The position numbers and the translations under genes are program-made. Positions 9,873-18,805 of a DNA stretch of 64,000 nt are shown here, piece by piece. The notes under the pieces were generated by a model. The model saw only the letters and a list, made by a program, of their open reading frames with translations. It had not been told where the DNA came from and ran no database searches. The stretch spans positions 5,890,001-5,954,000 of the forward strand of contig NZ_CP016279.1 of the NCBI RefSeq assembly GCF_001542625.1, read 5' to 3'. The DNA comes from Streptomyces griseochromogenes. GTDB taxonomy: Bacteria > Actinomycetota > Actinomycetes > Streptomycetales > Streptomycetaceae. Numbering within the stretch: position 1 is the stretch's first letter; every line of letters starts with the position of its first letter.

Positions 9873-11116
9873 AGCCGCTGAAGCAACGCCTCACCACCTT
9901 GCGGCCCAAAAGATCACGGCTGGATGGATCTTGGGGAGCGAAGTCAACGGCTTCAAAGCCACCGTCTCAAGTCGGACCGTCGGAGCGTCTCTTCGATGTG
10001 GCCGGCACGTTGGATGACTTCGGGGCGGACGCCGGATGGCCTGTTGGGCGAAGAAGAAGCCACCGCGCAACGCTGGTTCCGTGGCCGACCGGGCGAGCCC
10101 GCTGCCACGAGCAGGCGCGTCCATGCGGGTTGCATCCACGGCACGGACGAGCCGAAATCGGCACCGCCGCCGTTGTCCAGGACATCCATCACCACGGCAA
10201 GAAAGGCAACCCCCATGCAGCGCAACACACTCTTCCTCGCCCTGTGCGCCCTCCTTACCGCCGCCGCAACAGGATTCCTCGCCACCACTGCTCTCCGGAC
10301 CAGCCGCGCACCGCACTGACAGCGGCTCCCCTCTCCCGACCAGATCTTCACGCAGAGACTCGCCCACCTGCGTTTCCTTGATCGGGCCCCGGCACGGCGC
10401 CGAGCCTGAGCGCCCCGGCAGGGTCCACGCCGCTGCGGTGTCCGCACCCAACCGAATCCGGAGGATCAAGGACTGTCACCCGACCAGCCCCAGCAGGCCG
10501 GATCACCCGGACGCGGATCGTGCACGCCCGCTCGCGGGACCCGCACTGCCCGAGCTCGCCCTGGAGGGAAACCTCCAATGCCGATCTCGTCCCGGAGCCA
10601 GCCTGCGATGCCGAGCAGCGGCCCTCCATCGGACCATCAACCAGTTCGGCATTGGCGGAGGCGAGGCCCGCCATCGGGACCCTGCTGGGGATCGTCGCGA
10701 TTCCGGCCGTAGACCCACCCGCACGGCAGGGCCACTCGGTCGGCGGCGCCTTGGCAGTTCAGGGCAACTCATACGTGGGCCACTGGGCCCGACACGGGAC
10801 GGCCCGCGCGCCTTGGTGCCGCAGGCGGCGGACGTCCCGACAGCCACAGCCGAGGAGGTCACCGGCAGCCCGGTTCGCACCTTTGTCCTATGGGCGCAGA
10901 ACCATGCCCTGGAATTTCTTCCAGATTGATGATTTGACAATGCGGACCGGAGCCTGGGATCGGCGCCTGCCCAACCGGACACAACGGCCGCACGCCGGCC
11001 GACGGACCACTCCATTGTCCAGTCCGTTGCCTGAAGCGTCTGTTCTGCGAGGCACGCCAACCTGCCGCATATTGATACAGATGACCTCTTTCAGGCCAGA
11101 CAACCGGGAGGACGCT
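9873..11116. other. 1.24-kb gap, nearly empty
   Basis: No gene of normal size is supported. Open frames on both strands lack starts with ribosome sites and show mixed, Arg/Pro-rich translations typical of shadows. The only plausible short gene is the 34-codon frame at 10215-10319, listed separately. The stretch may be decayed DNA, but no ancestral family could be read from it. Confidence 0.4.
10215..10319 (+). CDS. Possible small membrane or exported peptide (34 aa)
   Basis: ATG at 10215 follows a weak purine-rich site (AAGAAAGG, about 6 bases away). The peptide MQRNTLFLALCALLTAAATG continues to a short basic tail. It is one hydrophobic helix with a positively charged start and end, either a single-pass membrane peptide or a bare signal peptide left by a decayed gene. 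It lies in the otherwise empty 9.9-11.1 kb gap. Confidence 0.3.
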   Translation: MQRNTLFLALCALLTAAATGFLATTALRTSRAPH

Positions 11117-11287
11117 ATGTCCAGCGAGCCGCGAGGCGGCGCACCCGACGTTCTCCAGCCGGATGAGATCCGCTCCGCAGCTTCGCCCCTCTCCGAGGCC
11201 GGCCTCAGGGACGAAGTGGCATCCCGGATCGCGACCAGCCCGAGCCAACCCGTCACCGCCCAGCAGATCACCGCTGTGGCCGGTTGA
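11117..11287 (+). CDS. Small hypothetical protein (56 aa)
   Basis: ATG at 11117 is preceded by GGGAGGA with about 5 bases spacing, a better ribosome site than most genes here. The product starts MSSEPRGGAPDVLQPDEIRS and ends PVTAQQITAVAG. It is Ala/Ser-rich, acidic, probably helical, with no membrane segment. It may be a truncated N-terminal part of a longer protein, since the end is abrupt. The family is not recognised. Confidence 0.45.
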   Translation: MSSEPRGGAPDVLQPDEIRSAASPLSEAGLRDEVASRIATSPSQPVTAQQITAVAG

Positions 11288-11651
11288 ACGGCCATCGCTC
11301 AGGCAGCACAGCCGACCGGACAAGGGCCTTCCCGCATCGCCGCAAGAGCCGCGGCAGGAGTCCCGGTGCCCATATACCGGACGGCCCGGCCCCCAACGGC
11401 GAGATCCCTGACACGGCTCTCCGTGTAAGGCCGGCCGCAGACAGCCCGGGGTTCGACCGGCGGCGCCTCCGCCACGGTGATGGACATCGAGAAATCGGTG
11501 CTCGGGACACAAGCCCTTCTGACCCGATTCTGCGGCTGCTCGAACAACCCCTTCGGCCTATCCATGCCACCCGAAGCTCGCTGTACGGCGAGTACGGGAA
11601 AAGCCTGCACCCTCGAAAGCGACGCACCCCTCGACGCATTAAGGACTCCCC
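11288..11651. other. 364-bp gap before the P450 gene
   Basis: No supported gene is present. The last bases (ATTAAGGACTCCCC) supply the ribosome site for the P450 start at 11652. An overlapping 556-codon frame on the opposite strand runs from the P450 region through this gap and is a codon-bias shadow. Confidence 0.4.
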
Positions 11652-12866
11652 ATGACGTCCCACGACACGACAGCGCGCTCTTGCCCCTTCGACTTCGCTG
11701 ACGGGTTGGAGTTCGATCCCTCGCTGGCCGCGTTGGCGCAGCGCGGCCCCGTCAGCCGGATCCGATTGCCCTACGGCGAGACCGAGGCGTGGCTGGTGAC
11801 CAGCTTCGCCGGAGTGCGCCAGGTGACGTGCGACCCGAGGTTCAGCCGGGCGGCGATCGTCGGGCGCGACTATCCGAGGATGACGCCCGAGCCCATCGTG
11901 TCCCCGGAGTCGATCAACGTGGCGGACCCGCCGCACGCCACCCGGCTGCGGCATGTGGCAGCCCAGGCGTTCACACGGGAGCGGGTGGCAGGCATGCGTC
12001 CCGCCGTGGACCGAGTGGTGGCCGGTCTGCTCACGGCGATGGCCGAGGCGGGACCGCCCGCGGATCTGGTGACACATCTGTCCGTTCCGCTCCCCCACCT
12101 GACGATCTGCGAGTTGCTCGCCGTCCCCGAGTCCGACCGCGATCACCTGCGCACGTGCACCATGCGGCTTCTGGCCACCTCCCCGGACACCAAGCAGGAC
12201 GCGGCCGACGCCAAGGCCGAGCTGCGGAAGTACTTCGCCGACTTGATCCCGGACCGGCGGCGCGCGCCGGGCGAGGACCTGCTCAGCGCGATGGCCGCGG
12301 CCCCGGTGCCGGAGGGCGAGGAGCCGCTGAGTGACGACGAGTTGGCCGTCCTGGCCGTGACGCTCATCCTCAGCGGCAACGACACCGCGACCTGCCAGAT
12401 CAGCAACATCGCCTATCTGCTGCTGACCCGGCCCGAGGAGCGGAGCGCGCTCGAGCGCGAGCCCGCGCGGTTCCCCGACGCGCTGGAGGAGCTGCTGCGG
12501 TTCATCCCCTTCCGCAAGGGCGTGGGCATCCCACGGATCGCGCTGGAGGACGCGGAGGTCGAGGGAACCGCCATCCGGGCGGGCGACTACGTGCACGTGT
12601 CCTACCTGGCAGCCAACCGGGACCCGGTCATCTTCCCCGATCCGCACACCCTGGACCTCGAGCGCCCGGCCCACCCGCACATGACATTCGGCTGGGGTGG
12701 GCACCACTGCCTGGCCGCACCGCTCGCACGGGCGGAGCTGGACAGCGCGGTCACCGGCTTGCTCACCCGCTTCCCGCACCTGCGCCTCGATGTCGACCGC
12801 GACGAGATCCAATGGGACACCGGGACCATCCGCCGCTTCCCCATCCGCCTGCCCGTCACCTGGTGA
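11652..12866 (+). CDS. Cytochrome P450
   Basis: A 404-residue soluble bacterial P450 (CYP105/107-like size). The heme-thiolate motif FGWGGHHCLAAPLARAE places the axial cysteine near residue 353. The ExxR motif lies in DALEELLRFIP. The I-helix reads LILSGNDTATC rather than the usual A/G-G-x-D/E-T-T, so the oxygen-activating region is slightly atypical. INVADPPHATRLRHVAAQAFT is the C-helix region. The start has AAGGA 7 bases upstream. No ferredoxin or ferredoxin reductase is adjacent, so redox partners must come from elsewhere. The substrate is unknown. Confidence 0.95.
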   Translation: MTSHDTTARSCPFDFADGLEFDPSLAALAQRGPVSRIRLPYGETEAWLVTSFAGVRQVTCDPRFSRAAIVGRDYPRMTPEPIVSPESINVADPPHATRLRHVAAQAFTRERVAGMRPAVDRVVAGLLTAMAEAGPPADLVTHLSVPLPHLTICELLAVPESDRDHLRTCTMRLLATSPDTKQDAADAKAELRKYFADLIPDRRRAPGEDLLSAMAAAPVPEGEEPLSDDELAVLAVTLILSGNDTATCQISNIAYLLLTRPEERSALEREPARFPDALEELLRFIPFRKGVGIPRIALEDAEVEGTAIRAGDYVHVSYLAANRDPVIFPDPHTLDLERPAHPHMTFGWGGHHCLAAPLARAELDSAVTGLLTRFPHLRLDVDRDEIQWDTGTIRRFPIRLPVTW

Positions 12867-13028
12867 GGCCGGGGCAGCGGGACTGCTGGACGCAGCGCCC
12901 GGCCATGCTTCGGACGCGTACGCCGGCCCGCAAGTCACAAAGCGCCAGCTGACGAGTACGCGGTCGTGGCCTTCGTGGTGTGCGAGTGGCGCGCGATCTG
13001 ACAGGGGACCTCCGCGCCGGGCTCATGG

Positions 13029-13060
13029 CGGCGGCCCGCCGGTGAACCGGCGGGCCGCCG
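13029..13060 (+). terminator. Strong hairpin, probable terminator after P450
   Basis: A 14-bp perfect GC-rich stem closes on a 4-base loop (TGAA), about 160 bp after the P450 stop. There is no T-tract. It is symmetrical, so it could act on either strand; the nearest upstream gene is the P450. Confidence 0.6.
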
Positions 13061-13293
13061 ACGAGCACGTCCCCACGGTCGTGGAACGACTGGAGTGGTC
13101 GGGGTACTGCCGACGCCTGCGGCTCGAGACGCCGTCGCCTCGGATCAGGCCGGACGAGACGGCCACTGACCCGACAGGGTGACTTTGCGTTTCTTTCTCG
13201 AAGTGAATTACTGCAGGTCAGCGACCTCGACGTGGGATGTTGGGCGTAGATTCTTCACCGACCGGGTTTTTAGTCATAGCTAAAGGTGGCATC

Positions 13294-13329
13294 CTCATGG
13301 AGTGGCAACAAGTGTTGCCACTCCATGAG
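13294..13329. promoter_or_regulatory. 36-bp palindrome, candidate operator of the XRE regulator
   Basis: Two perfect 17-bp arms (left arm CTCATGGAGTGGCAACA) are separated by only AG. The right arm ends 13 bp before the preferred start of the HTH gene at 13343. Such a long dyad over the likely 5' leader suggests autoregulation. The same sequence could also form an RNA hairpin near the ribosome site. Confidence 0.6.
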
Positions 13330-13342
13330 TTGGGGGTGCCCC

Positions 13343-13675
13343 ATGGGCATTTTTGCCCGTGACGAGAGCCGGACGAACTTAGCGGCTGCCCGGATAGCGA
13401 GGCAGGCGACGGCCTCCCTCGCCGGACTGCTGGCAGGGCTGGGCAAGAACCGCTCCGATCTGGCGCACGCGATGGGCGTCAGCCCGGGCCGGGTCAGCCA
13501 GATCATGTCCGGCGATGCGAACCTGACGGTCCGGACGCTCGCCGCCGTGGCGGAGGCGCTGGATGCCGACGTCCAGATCACCTTCTGTGCCCGACCACGG
13601 TCAGCGGACGCCGAATCCGGCGGCACCACAGATGCGTCGCCCGTCAGGAGCAGCGGGCTCCCGGCCCACCGGTAG
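13343..13675 (+). CDS. XRE-family HTH transcriptional regulator
   Basis: About 110 residues from ATG 13343 (MGIFARDESRTNLAAARIAR), preceded by GGGGG. An in-frame start at 13286 would put the palindrome inside the gene and is less likely. The core DLAHAMGVSPGRVSQIMSG with TVRTLAAVAEALDADVQITF is a lambda-repressor-type HTH, close in form to HigA/antitoxin-like regulators. No toxin-sized partner is adjacent. The tail is disordered. Autoregulation is inferred from the palindrome just upstream. Confidence 0.8.
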   Translation: MGIFARDESRTNLAAARIARQATASLAGLLAGLGKNRSDLAHAMGVSPGRVSQIMSGDANLTVRTLAAVAEALDADVQITFCARPRSADAESGGTTDASPVRSSGLPAHR

Positions 13676-13766
13676 GCGTCTTCCCGGCCCACCGCTGCGC
13701 GTCGGGACCAGCGCTTCTGCCTCAGTCATCCCGCCCGCCCGCAGCGGATCACGATCCCGCCTTGGT

Positions 13767-14555
13767 TCAGCGGGTCAGCCAGCGGTCGAACCACCGACGC
13801 TGCGGTGGCAGTGCCGGACTGTGGAAAGCGTCGTTCGACATCGCCTTCGCCCGCAGCGTCTGGAGTTCTCCGTTCTCGCTCCTACGGCCGTGGACGTACG
13901 CGAAACGCAGCAGGTGTCCGCACTGTGCGAGGGCGGTGCCGAACGCCTGGCGTCGGGCGATGAGTTCATCACCCGTCGGCTCACGCTCAGCCTGACGGCA
14001 CGACTCGTCGATGCCGGTCTGCACGTCCAGCGCCGCGTCGATCGCCTTCTCGACATCCGCATAGATGGCGTTGATCATTTTCGTCTCGGCAGCGAGCGGA
14101 TGCCGCTCCAGCAGGTACAGCTTGAGATCGTGGACGAACACCCTGAGCTGGGCAGAGGTTTCAACACCGTGCAGAAAGCGGTCCGACCAGGTACACGCGT
14201 CAAGGTGCACACGCTGCACCAGCCGCTCCCTGGCCAGGGCGATTCCCAGCGTCATGAACTTGACGTACGGCTGCGCCGTCTCGTCCTGTCTCCGTCGGGG
14301 CAGCGCGGTGGCACCCGTCGCGGCGCCCGCGATCACCGGAGGAATCGATGCCGCGTGCGGAAGCAGTACCACCGCGCCGGCCGCCACCGCTCCCATCAAC
14401 GCCAGCACGAGCAGCATCAGACCGGACGATGCCCAGCTGCCCAGCAGTCGTCCTTTTCCGGCGAACTCGCGTGCCAGCCCGACCCACGCGATGGCCGCGC
14501 TCACGGCGGCCGGTAACGCGTAATCACCTGTCCAGGTGTGGTGAAACCAACTCAT
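13767..14555 (-). CDS. Hypothetical membrane protein
   Basis: A 262-residue protein from ATG 14555 (MSWFHHTWTGDYALPAAVSA). The frame stays open to 14714 but the extra part has no conserved look. Two hydrophobic segments near the N-terminus (AAVSAAIAWVGLA and GLMLLVLALMGAVAAGAVVLL) are followed by a soluble helical part with Cys, His and Asp residues (YVKFMTLGIALARERLVQRV, AINAIY-like ALA repeats). It probably sits in the cytoplasmic membrane with a helical cytosolic domain. I do not recognise the family. Confidence 0.65.
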   Translation of the reverse strand: MSWFHHTWTGDYALPAAVSAAIAWVGLAREFAGKGRLLGSWASSGLMLLVLALMGAVAAGAVVLLPHAASIPPVIAGAATGATALPRRRQDETAQPYVKFMTLGIALARERLVQRVHLDACTWSDRFLHGVETSAQLRVFVHDLKLYLLERHPLAAETKMINAIYADVEKAIDAALDVQTGIDESCRQAEREPTGDELIARRQAFGTALAQCGHLLRFAYVHGRRSENGELQTLRAKAMSNDAFHSPALPPQRRWFDRWLTR

Positions 14556-14933
14556 CGACGGCGCCCCCAACACATTCCACGGACAGGCCGGACCGCCGTC
14601 AGCGTGCGGAAGCCAGGCATGCCTCCCTTTCGGCGTGTCACGCCAGCGCCCAGTCCTCTCGCCGCGCACCTTTCGTCGAGAACTGCCGCGACTATGACTG
14701 ATGATGTCAGTCAACGGGACACCACGCCGTTACTTCGAGCAACAATTGTCCAGCGTGTCTGACCGTCGAGAGTCCGCCCACACCCGTGCAGACGGTCCGT
14801 CTGGATCCCGACCACGCTTGTGCGCGCGGCTCGCTGTTACGTGACCGTGTGAAGTGCCCGCCGTGACACCCCTGACTCACCTCTCGCTCCGTCGTACAGG
14901 GAAGCACGGTGCAGGCCACTGCGGCGGAACCCT

Positions 14934-15314
14934 TCACACGCGCGGCATTGCCGACTGCTCCAGCGCCTTGCGAGCAGCGAGATAGCCGGCGATTTTGAAC
15001 GCCAACTCATGGGAGCCGAACGCCTCGGCTCGGACCTGCCGAAGCACCACCTTGGTGGCGGCCTCGACACCGTGCTCGGGCAGCCCCAACTGCTCCTTGA
15101 TCCCCTCGGCGACTGCGGCGAAGAACCGCGGCAGATCCCCGGCGGGCTCGTACTCCACCGCCAGCCCCTCGGCCACCTCGAAGACGAACCCCTCGGCCGC
15201 GGGCTCGAAATCCACCACGATCTCCGCGAAGTGCGGCGCGCAGTTCTGTCTTTGATGCAACACGCGCACGCCACGGACCGGCTGCGACGGAAAGCGGAAT
15301 GGCCTTGACGTCAT
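14934..15314 (-). CDS. Free-standing EF-G domain IV-like protein
   Basis: A 126-residue protein aligning by eye with domain IV of elongation factor G. The segment FAEIVVDFEPAAEGFVFEVA matches strand-loop regions of that domain. The run FFAAVAEGIKEQLG resembles the EF-G helix PAVDKGIQEQL, and GSHELAFKIAGYLAARKALE resembles DSSELAFKLAASIAFKEG. No GTPase, domain III or domain V is present, and it starts with its own ATG at 15314, so it is not simply a broken fusA next to its remains. It might bind the ribosomal A site or be an evolved spare domain; neither is shown. The neighbours give no help. Confidence 0.6.
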   Translation of the reverse strand: MTSRPFRFPSQPVRGVRVLHQRQNCAPHFAEIVVDFEPAAEGFVFEVAEGLAVEYEPAGDLPRFFAAVAEGIKEQLGLPEHGVEAATKVVLRQVRAEAFGSHELAFKIAGYLAARKALEQSAMPRV

Positions 15315-15364
15315 ACCGTAACGCTAGAGCCTCAGCCTGCTTCGCCGGCCCACAGGGCGGCGTA

Positions 15365-15601
15365 CTAGTTGTGGGCGTAGTGGATGTGGTCGCGGTTGTT
15401 GCAGGCGTCGTCCACCGCGTCATCCGTCCACGGTGCGGGCAGCGGGACGAGCCCGAGTGCTTGCTTGCAGAGGTTGGCGGCGGAGAAGTTCCGTCCAGTG
15501 ACGTTGATGTGACCGTGGTCGCTGTCGTTGCCGGCGTGGGCTGGGGTGGCGAGCGCGAGACCGGTCATGGTGAGCGCGGCGAGCGCGCCGATCTTTTTCA
15601 T
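15365..15601 (-). CDS. Small secreted protein (78 aa)
   Basis: ATG at 15601 starts MKKIGALAALTMTGLALATP followed by AHA, a clear Sec signal peptide with cleavage after residue 23 or so. The mature part, about 55 residues, has two cysteines (LCKQALG and DDACNNRD), likely a disulfide, and is rich in His/Asp/Asn (GNDSDHGHINVTG, RDHIHYAHN), which could bind metal. The frame continues upstream to 15784 but the signal peptide decides the start. The family is not recognised; size and form resemble the small secreted proteins of sporulating streptomycetes. Confidence 0.7.
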   Translation of the reverse strand: MKKIGALAALTMTGLALATPAHAGNDSDHGHINVTGRNFSAANLCKQALGLVPLPAPWTDDAVDDACNNRDHIHYAHN

Positions 15602-15906
15602 GACCGACTCAACGACGCCACATCGGCCCAGGTCACGCCCGCTGCTCTCAAGATCAAGCACGTCTTTGCGACATGTATTGGTGGGGCGAAGTCCTGCCAC
15701 CTCGAAACCCTGTTCGCTGCGCGGACATGAGCCCAGAGCCAGAATCCGGCTCGGCCCAACGACGTAATTCTCCAGACATCGCACCTGGGTAGTTCCCTAC
15801 CTGAATCGGCCGTATCTCCGCCATCCTTCGCTAGGGTCGTCGCACCGGCCGCCGTCGCGCCATCCCAGTAACCGGGGCGGTTGCCCGTCAGTGTTGAGGA
15901 GCTCGT
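15602..15906. other. Divergent promoter gap
   Basis: A 305-bp stretch between the divergent small secreted protein and the TPR gene. No gene is seen. It should hold promoters for both; no clear -10/-35 pair or dyad stood out. Confidence 0.35.
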
Positions 15907-17601
15907 ATGCACTACTACGACCTCGGTAGTCACGGTCGGCGCGTGACGACATCGTCCTCCGATGCGCAGACCTGGTTCGACCGCGGGCTCAACTGGACGT
16001 ACGCCTTCAACCACGAGGAGGCCGTCCGCTGTTTCGAGGCCGCCGCCGCGACGGATCCCGACTGCGCCATGGCCGACTGGGGCCTGGCCTACGCACTCGG
16101 CCCCAACTACAACAAACCCTGGGAGTTCTTCGACGAACAGGACCTCGGGCGGACCGTGGAGCGTGCGCATGCCGCGGTACAGCGGGCGCAGGCGAAGGCC
16201 GCCGGCGCGACCCCGGTCGAGCAAGCGCTCATCGGCGCACTGTGTGCCCGCTATCCACGGGCCCAGGCGCCGGACGCCGAGGACTGTTCCGTGTGGAACG
16301 TCGCCTATGCCGACAGCATGCGAGCCGTCCACGAACTGGCGGTCGACGACCTCGACGTGGCCACCCTGTACGCCGACGCCCTGATGAACCTCACGCCCTG
16401 GCAGTTGTGGGACATCCGCACGGGCAGGCCGGCTCCGGGCGCGCGCACCACCGAGGCCAAGGCCGTACTCGAGCGGGCGCTCGCCACACGGGCGGGCGCG
16501 CGGCACCCGGGCCTGCTGCACATGTACATCCACCTGATGGAGATGTCGCCGACTCCCGAGGTCGCCCTGCCGGCGGGTGACCGGCTGCGCGGTCTGGTGC
16601 CGGACGCGGGCCACCTCCAGCACATGCCGTCACACCTGGAAGTACTCTGCGGCGACTACCGCCGTGTGATCTCCGACAACGCCGAGGCGATCGCGGCCGA
16701 CGAGAAGTTCCACACCAGGGCCGGGGCGATGAATTTCTACACCCTGTACCGGTGCCACAACCTCCACTTCAAGATCTACGGCGCGATGTTCCTCGGGCGC
16801 TTCCAGGACGCGATCGACACGGCGGGCCGGCTCGAAGGGGCCGTACCCGAGGAACTGTTGCGGGTGGACAGCCCTCCCATGGCGGACTGGCTGGAGGGCT
16901 TCCTCGCGATGCGGGTGCATGTGCTCATCCGCTTCGGTCGCTGGGACGACATCCTCAGCCTTGAGATGCCCGCCGACGCGCAGCTGTACTGCGTGACCAC
17001 GGCAATGCTGCGGTACGCGCGCGGAGTCGCGCTCTCGGCCACGGGCCGGATCGACGAGGTCGAAACGGAACGTGAACTCTTCCGCGCCGCGGTCGCCCGG
17101 GTTCCGGAGACGCGGATGTTGTTCAACAACACCTGTGCGGACATCCTGGCGATCGCCGCGCAGATGCTGGACGGAGAGCTGGACTACCGCAAGGGGAAGG
17201 TAGACACGGCGTTCGCGGCACTGCGCCGGTCGACGGAGCTGGATGACGGCCTCCCGTACGACGAGCCGTGGGGGTGGATGCAGCCCACCCGGCACGCATA
17301 CGGCGCACTGCTTCTCGAACAGGGCCTGGTCGCGGAGGCGGAGGCCGTCTACCGCGCCGACCTCGGACTCGACGACACGCTGCCGCGCCCGCTGCAGCAC
17401 CCGGGCAACGTCTGGGCGTTGCACGGCCTTCACGAGTGCCTCGTGCGGCTCGGCAAGGAGGGAGAGGCACAGATCGTGGCCCAGCAGCTGAAGATCGCCG
17501 CGGCGATGGCGGACGTGCCGATCGACGCGTCCTGCTTCTGCCGTTCGGAGACCACCGCCGCTTCCGGGCCTCGGCACGGCTGCTGTGCGGGGGACGACTG
17601 A
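15907..17601 (+). CDS. TPR-repeat protein
   Basis: A 564-residue protein built of helical pairs. The first TPR is clear (WTYAFNHEEAVRCFEAAAATDPDCAMADWGLAYALG), and later units include RVISDNAEAIAADEKFHTRA and LLLEQGLVAEAEAVYRADLG. No signal peptide or membrane segment is seen, so it is probably a cytosolic protein-protein scaffold. The last 20 residues are cysteine-rich (CFCRSE...HGCCAGDD), with four Cys that may bind metal. The ribosome site GAGGAG lies 6 bases before the ATG. It is monocistronic. Homologues are known as TPR domain proteins without defined function. Confidence 0.85.
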   Translation: MHYYDLGSHGRRVTTSSSDAQTWFDRGLNWTYAFNHEEAVRCFEAAAATDPDCAMADWGLAYALGPNYNKPWEFFDEQDLGRTVERAHAAVQRAQAKAAGATPVEQALIGALCARYPRAQAPDAEDCSVWNVAYADSMRAVHELAVDDLDVATLYADALMNLTPWQLWDIRTGRPAPGARTTEAKAVLERALATRAGARHPGLLHMYIHLMEMSPTPEVALPAGDRLRGLVPDAGHLQHMPSHLEVLCGDYRRVISDNAEAIAADEKFHTRAGAMNFYTLYRCHNLHFKIYGAMFLGRFQDAIDTAGRLEGAVPEELLRVDSPPMADWLEGFLAMRVHVLIRFGRWDDILSLEMPADAQLYCVTTAMLRYARGVALSATGRIDEVETERELFRAAVARVPETRMLFNNTCADILAIAAQMLDGELDYRKGKVDTAFAALRRSTELDDGLPYDEPWGWMQPTRHAYGALLLEQGLVAEAEAVYRADLGLDDTLPRPLQHPGNVWALHGLHECLVRLGKEGEAQIVAQQLKIAAAMADVPIDASCFCRSETTAASGPRHGCCAGDD

Positions 17602-18080
17602 GCATCACAGAGCGGCAGACAGGCTCCGGCGCCGACTGGACCGACTTGCTGACTGAAACGATCCCTCGCTGCCGGGAGTCACGACGACGGTGGCGCGTTC
17701 GTCCGGGACCGGGAACGGCCCGTAGTTTGGTCGTTCGCGCCGTGTCACAGGCGCGCTCCTCGGGGGCTGCCGACGGTCATTCTGATTCCCCTCAGTCTGC
17801 TGGCAGTTGAGCAACCGCGTCCGCCCAACGGCCGCACCGGAAACCAGTCCAGGAGCGGGCCAGGCCGTCCTCAATCCCTCAAAATCTCCGCTTCGTATAC
17901 ATAGAGATGAGCGCTCATCTAGGAATAATTCCTCGATGGCATGGACCGGTGCTTCGGCCGTCACTCGTAGTGGACGGGCCCTGAATCTCGGCATACCCGA
18001 CGCATACATACCAGCATTATTTGCCCGCTCGGGGGAAGCGCAGCTCACCGTACGCCCGCTCCGGCGATGGGAGCAACAGC
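17602..18080. other. 479-bp gap with two adjacent palindromes
   Basis: No gene is supported. The dyads at 17905-17933 lie in a local AT-rich window, and the gap ends in the leader of the DoxX gene. The 3' side may contain the promoter (around 17985-18020, where TATTATTTG-like bases occur). Confidence 0.4.
17905..17933. promoter_or_regulatory. Two abutting palindromes, candidate operator
   Basis: AGATGAGCGCTCATCT (17905-17920) is a perfect 16-bp palindrome. It is directly followed by AGGAATAATTCCT (17921-17933), with 6-bp arms around one central base. Their position about 150 bp upstream of the DoxX start suggests regulator binding. The regulator is not adjacent. Confidence 0.45.
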
Positions 18081-18638
18081 ATGCTTGCACAACGCATTCT
18101 GTACCGTCCTGCGAGTTCCGAAGACTCACCGGTGCCCCGGACCACCGCGTCGGCATCGTACGCGGCGGACTGGGGCATTCTGCTCCTCAGACTCACTTTC
18201 GGCCTGTTCATGGCCGGACACGGCGCTCAGAAACTGTTCGGAATTTTTGGCGTCCACGGTCTGAGCGCGACCGGTAGGGGATTTGCCGCCCTCGGCTACC
18301 ACCCCGGAAAGCTCTTCGCCGCGCTCTGCGGCCTCTCCGAATTCCTCGGGGGCCTCGGCCTGGCTGTCGGACTCCTCACCCCGCTCGCGGCCGCTGCCGT
18401 GATCGGCGTGATGATCACTGCGGTGGCGACGGTGACAGGGGCCCATGGCCTGTGGGAGACGCACGGCGGGGTCGAGTACAGCGTGGCCATCACCGTGACC
18501 GCCCTGGCCATCGCCGCCATCGGCCCGGGCCGACTGGCCCTCGACTGGTTCTTCCGCTGGGGTACCGGCGGCTGGGGCGAGGCCGCCCTCGCACTCGGCC
18601 TAGGAGGTGTGAGCGCAGCAATCGTGCTCAGTCTGTAA
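18081..18638 (+). CDS. DoxX family membrane protein
   Basis: A 185-residue integral membrane protein from ATG 18081, with GGGAG 7 bases upstream. The DoxX signature is LRLTFGLFMAGHGAQKLFG, then GFAALGYHPGKLFAALCGL. Four hydrophobic segments are seen. DoxX proteins are linked to thiol/redox stress and to membrane-associated oxidoreductase complexes in actinobacteria; the specific role here is unknown. The N-terminal 30 residues are polar. The candidate operator upstream hints at inducible expression. Confidence 0.9.
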   Translation: MLAQRILYRPASSEDSPVPRTTASASYAADWGILLLRLTFGLFMAGHGAQKLFGIFGVHGLSATGRGFAALGYHPGKLFAALCGLSEFLGGLGLAVGLLTPLAAAAVIGVMITAVATVTGAHGLWETHGGVEYSVAITVTALAIAAIGPGRLALDWFFRWGTGGWGEAALALGLGGVSAAIVLSL

Positions 18639-18805
18639 CCACATGACACACCCCGGTACGCTCTTCCCCCGCAGCACGCAGACGCCGACGGCGCTTGCCG
18701 CCTCATGACCTGCGTCCTCTCAAGGTGTGTCTGTCTCCGGAGACAATCAGGCAGCTCACGGAAGGCCAGGACAGCGGGCCCGGTCCGCGATGGCAGGATG
18801 ACAGC

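Larger units (their letters stand above)
12867..13342. other. Gap holding a terminator and an operator-like palindrome
   Basis: No gene is seen. The stretch holds the hairpin at 13029-13060 and the 36-bp dyad at 13294-13329. Between them, around 13185-13280, the DNA becomes more AT-rich (TTTCTTTCTCGAAGTGAATTA) and probably carries the promoter of the XRE-type regulator. Confidence 0.45.

Noticed and set aside
10036..10929. A 297-codon plus-strand frame in the empty region
   Set aside because: Arg/Pro/Ser-rich, no ribosome site, no motif, no conservation-like pattern.
11268..12938. A 556-codon minus-strand frame opposite the P450
   Set aside because: Antisense shadow; the P450 on the plus strand is unmistakable.
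13343..13675. HigBA-type toxin-antitoxin pair
   Set aside because: The HTH protein resembles antitoxins, but no toxin-sized gene is adjacent on either side.
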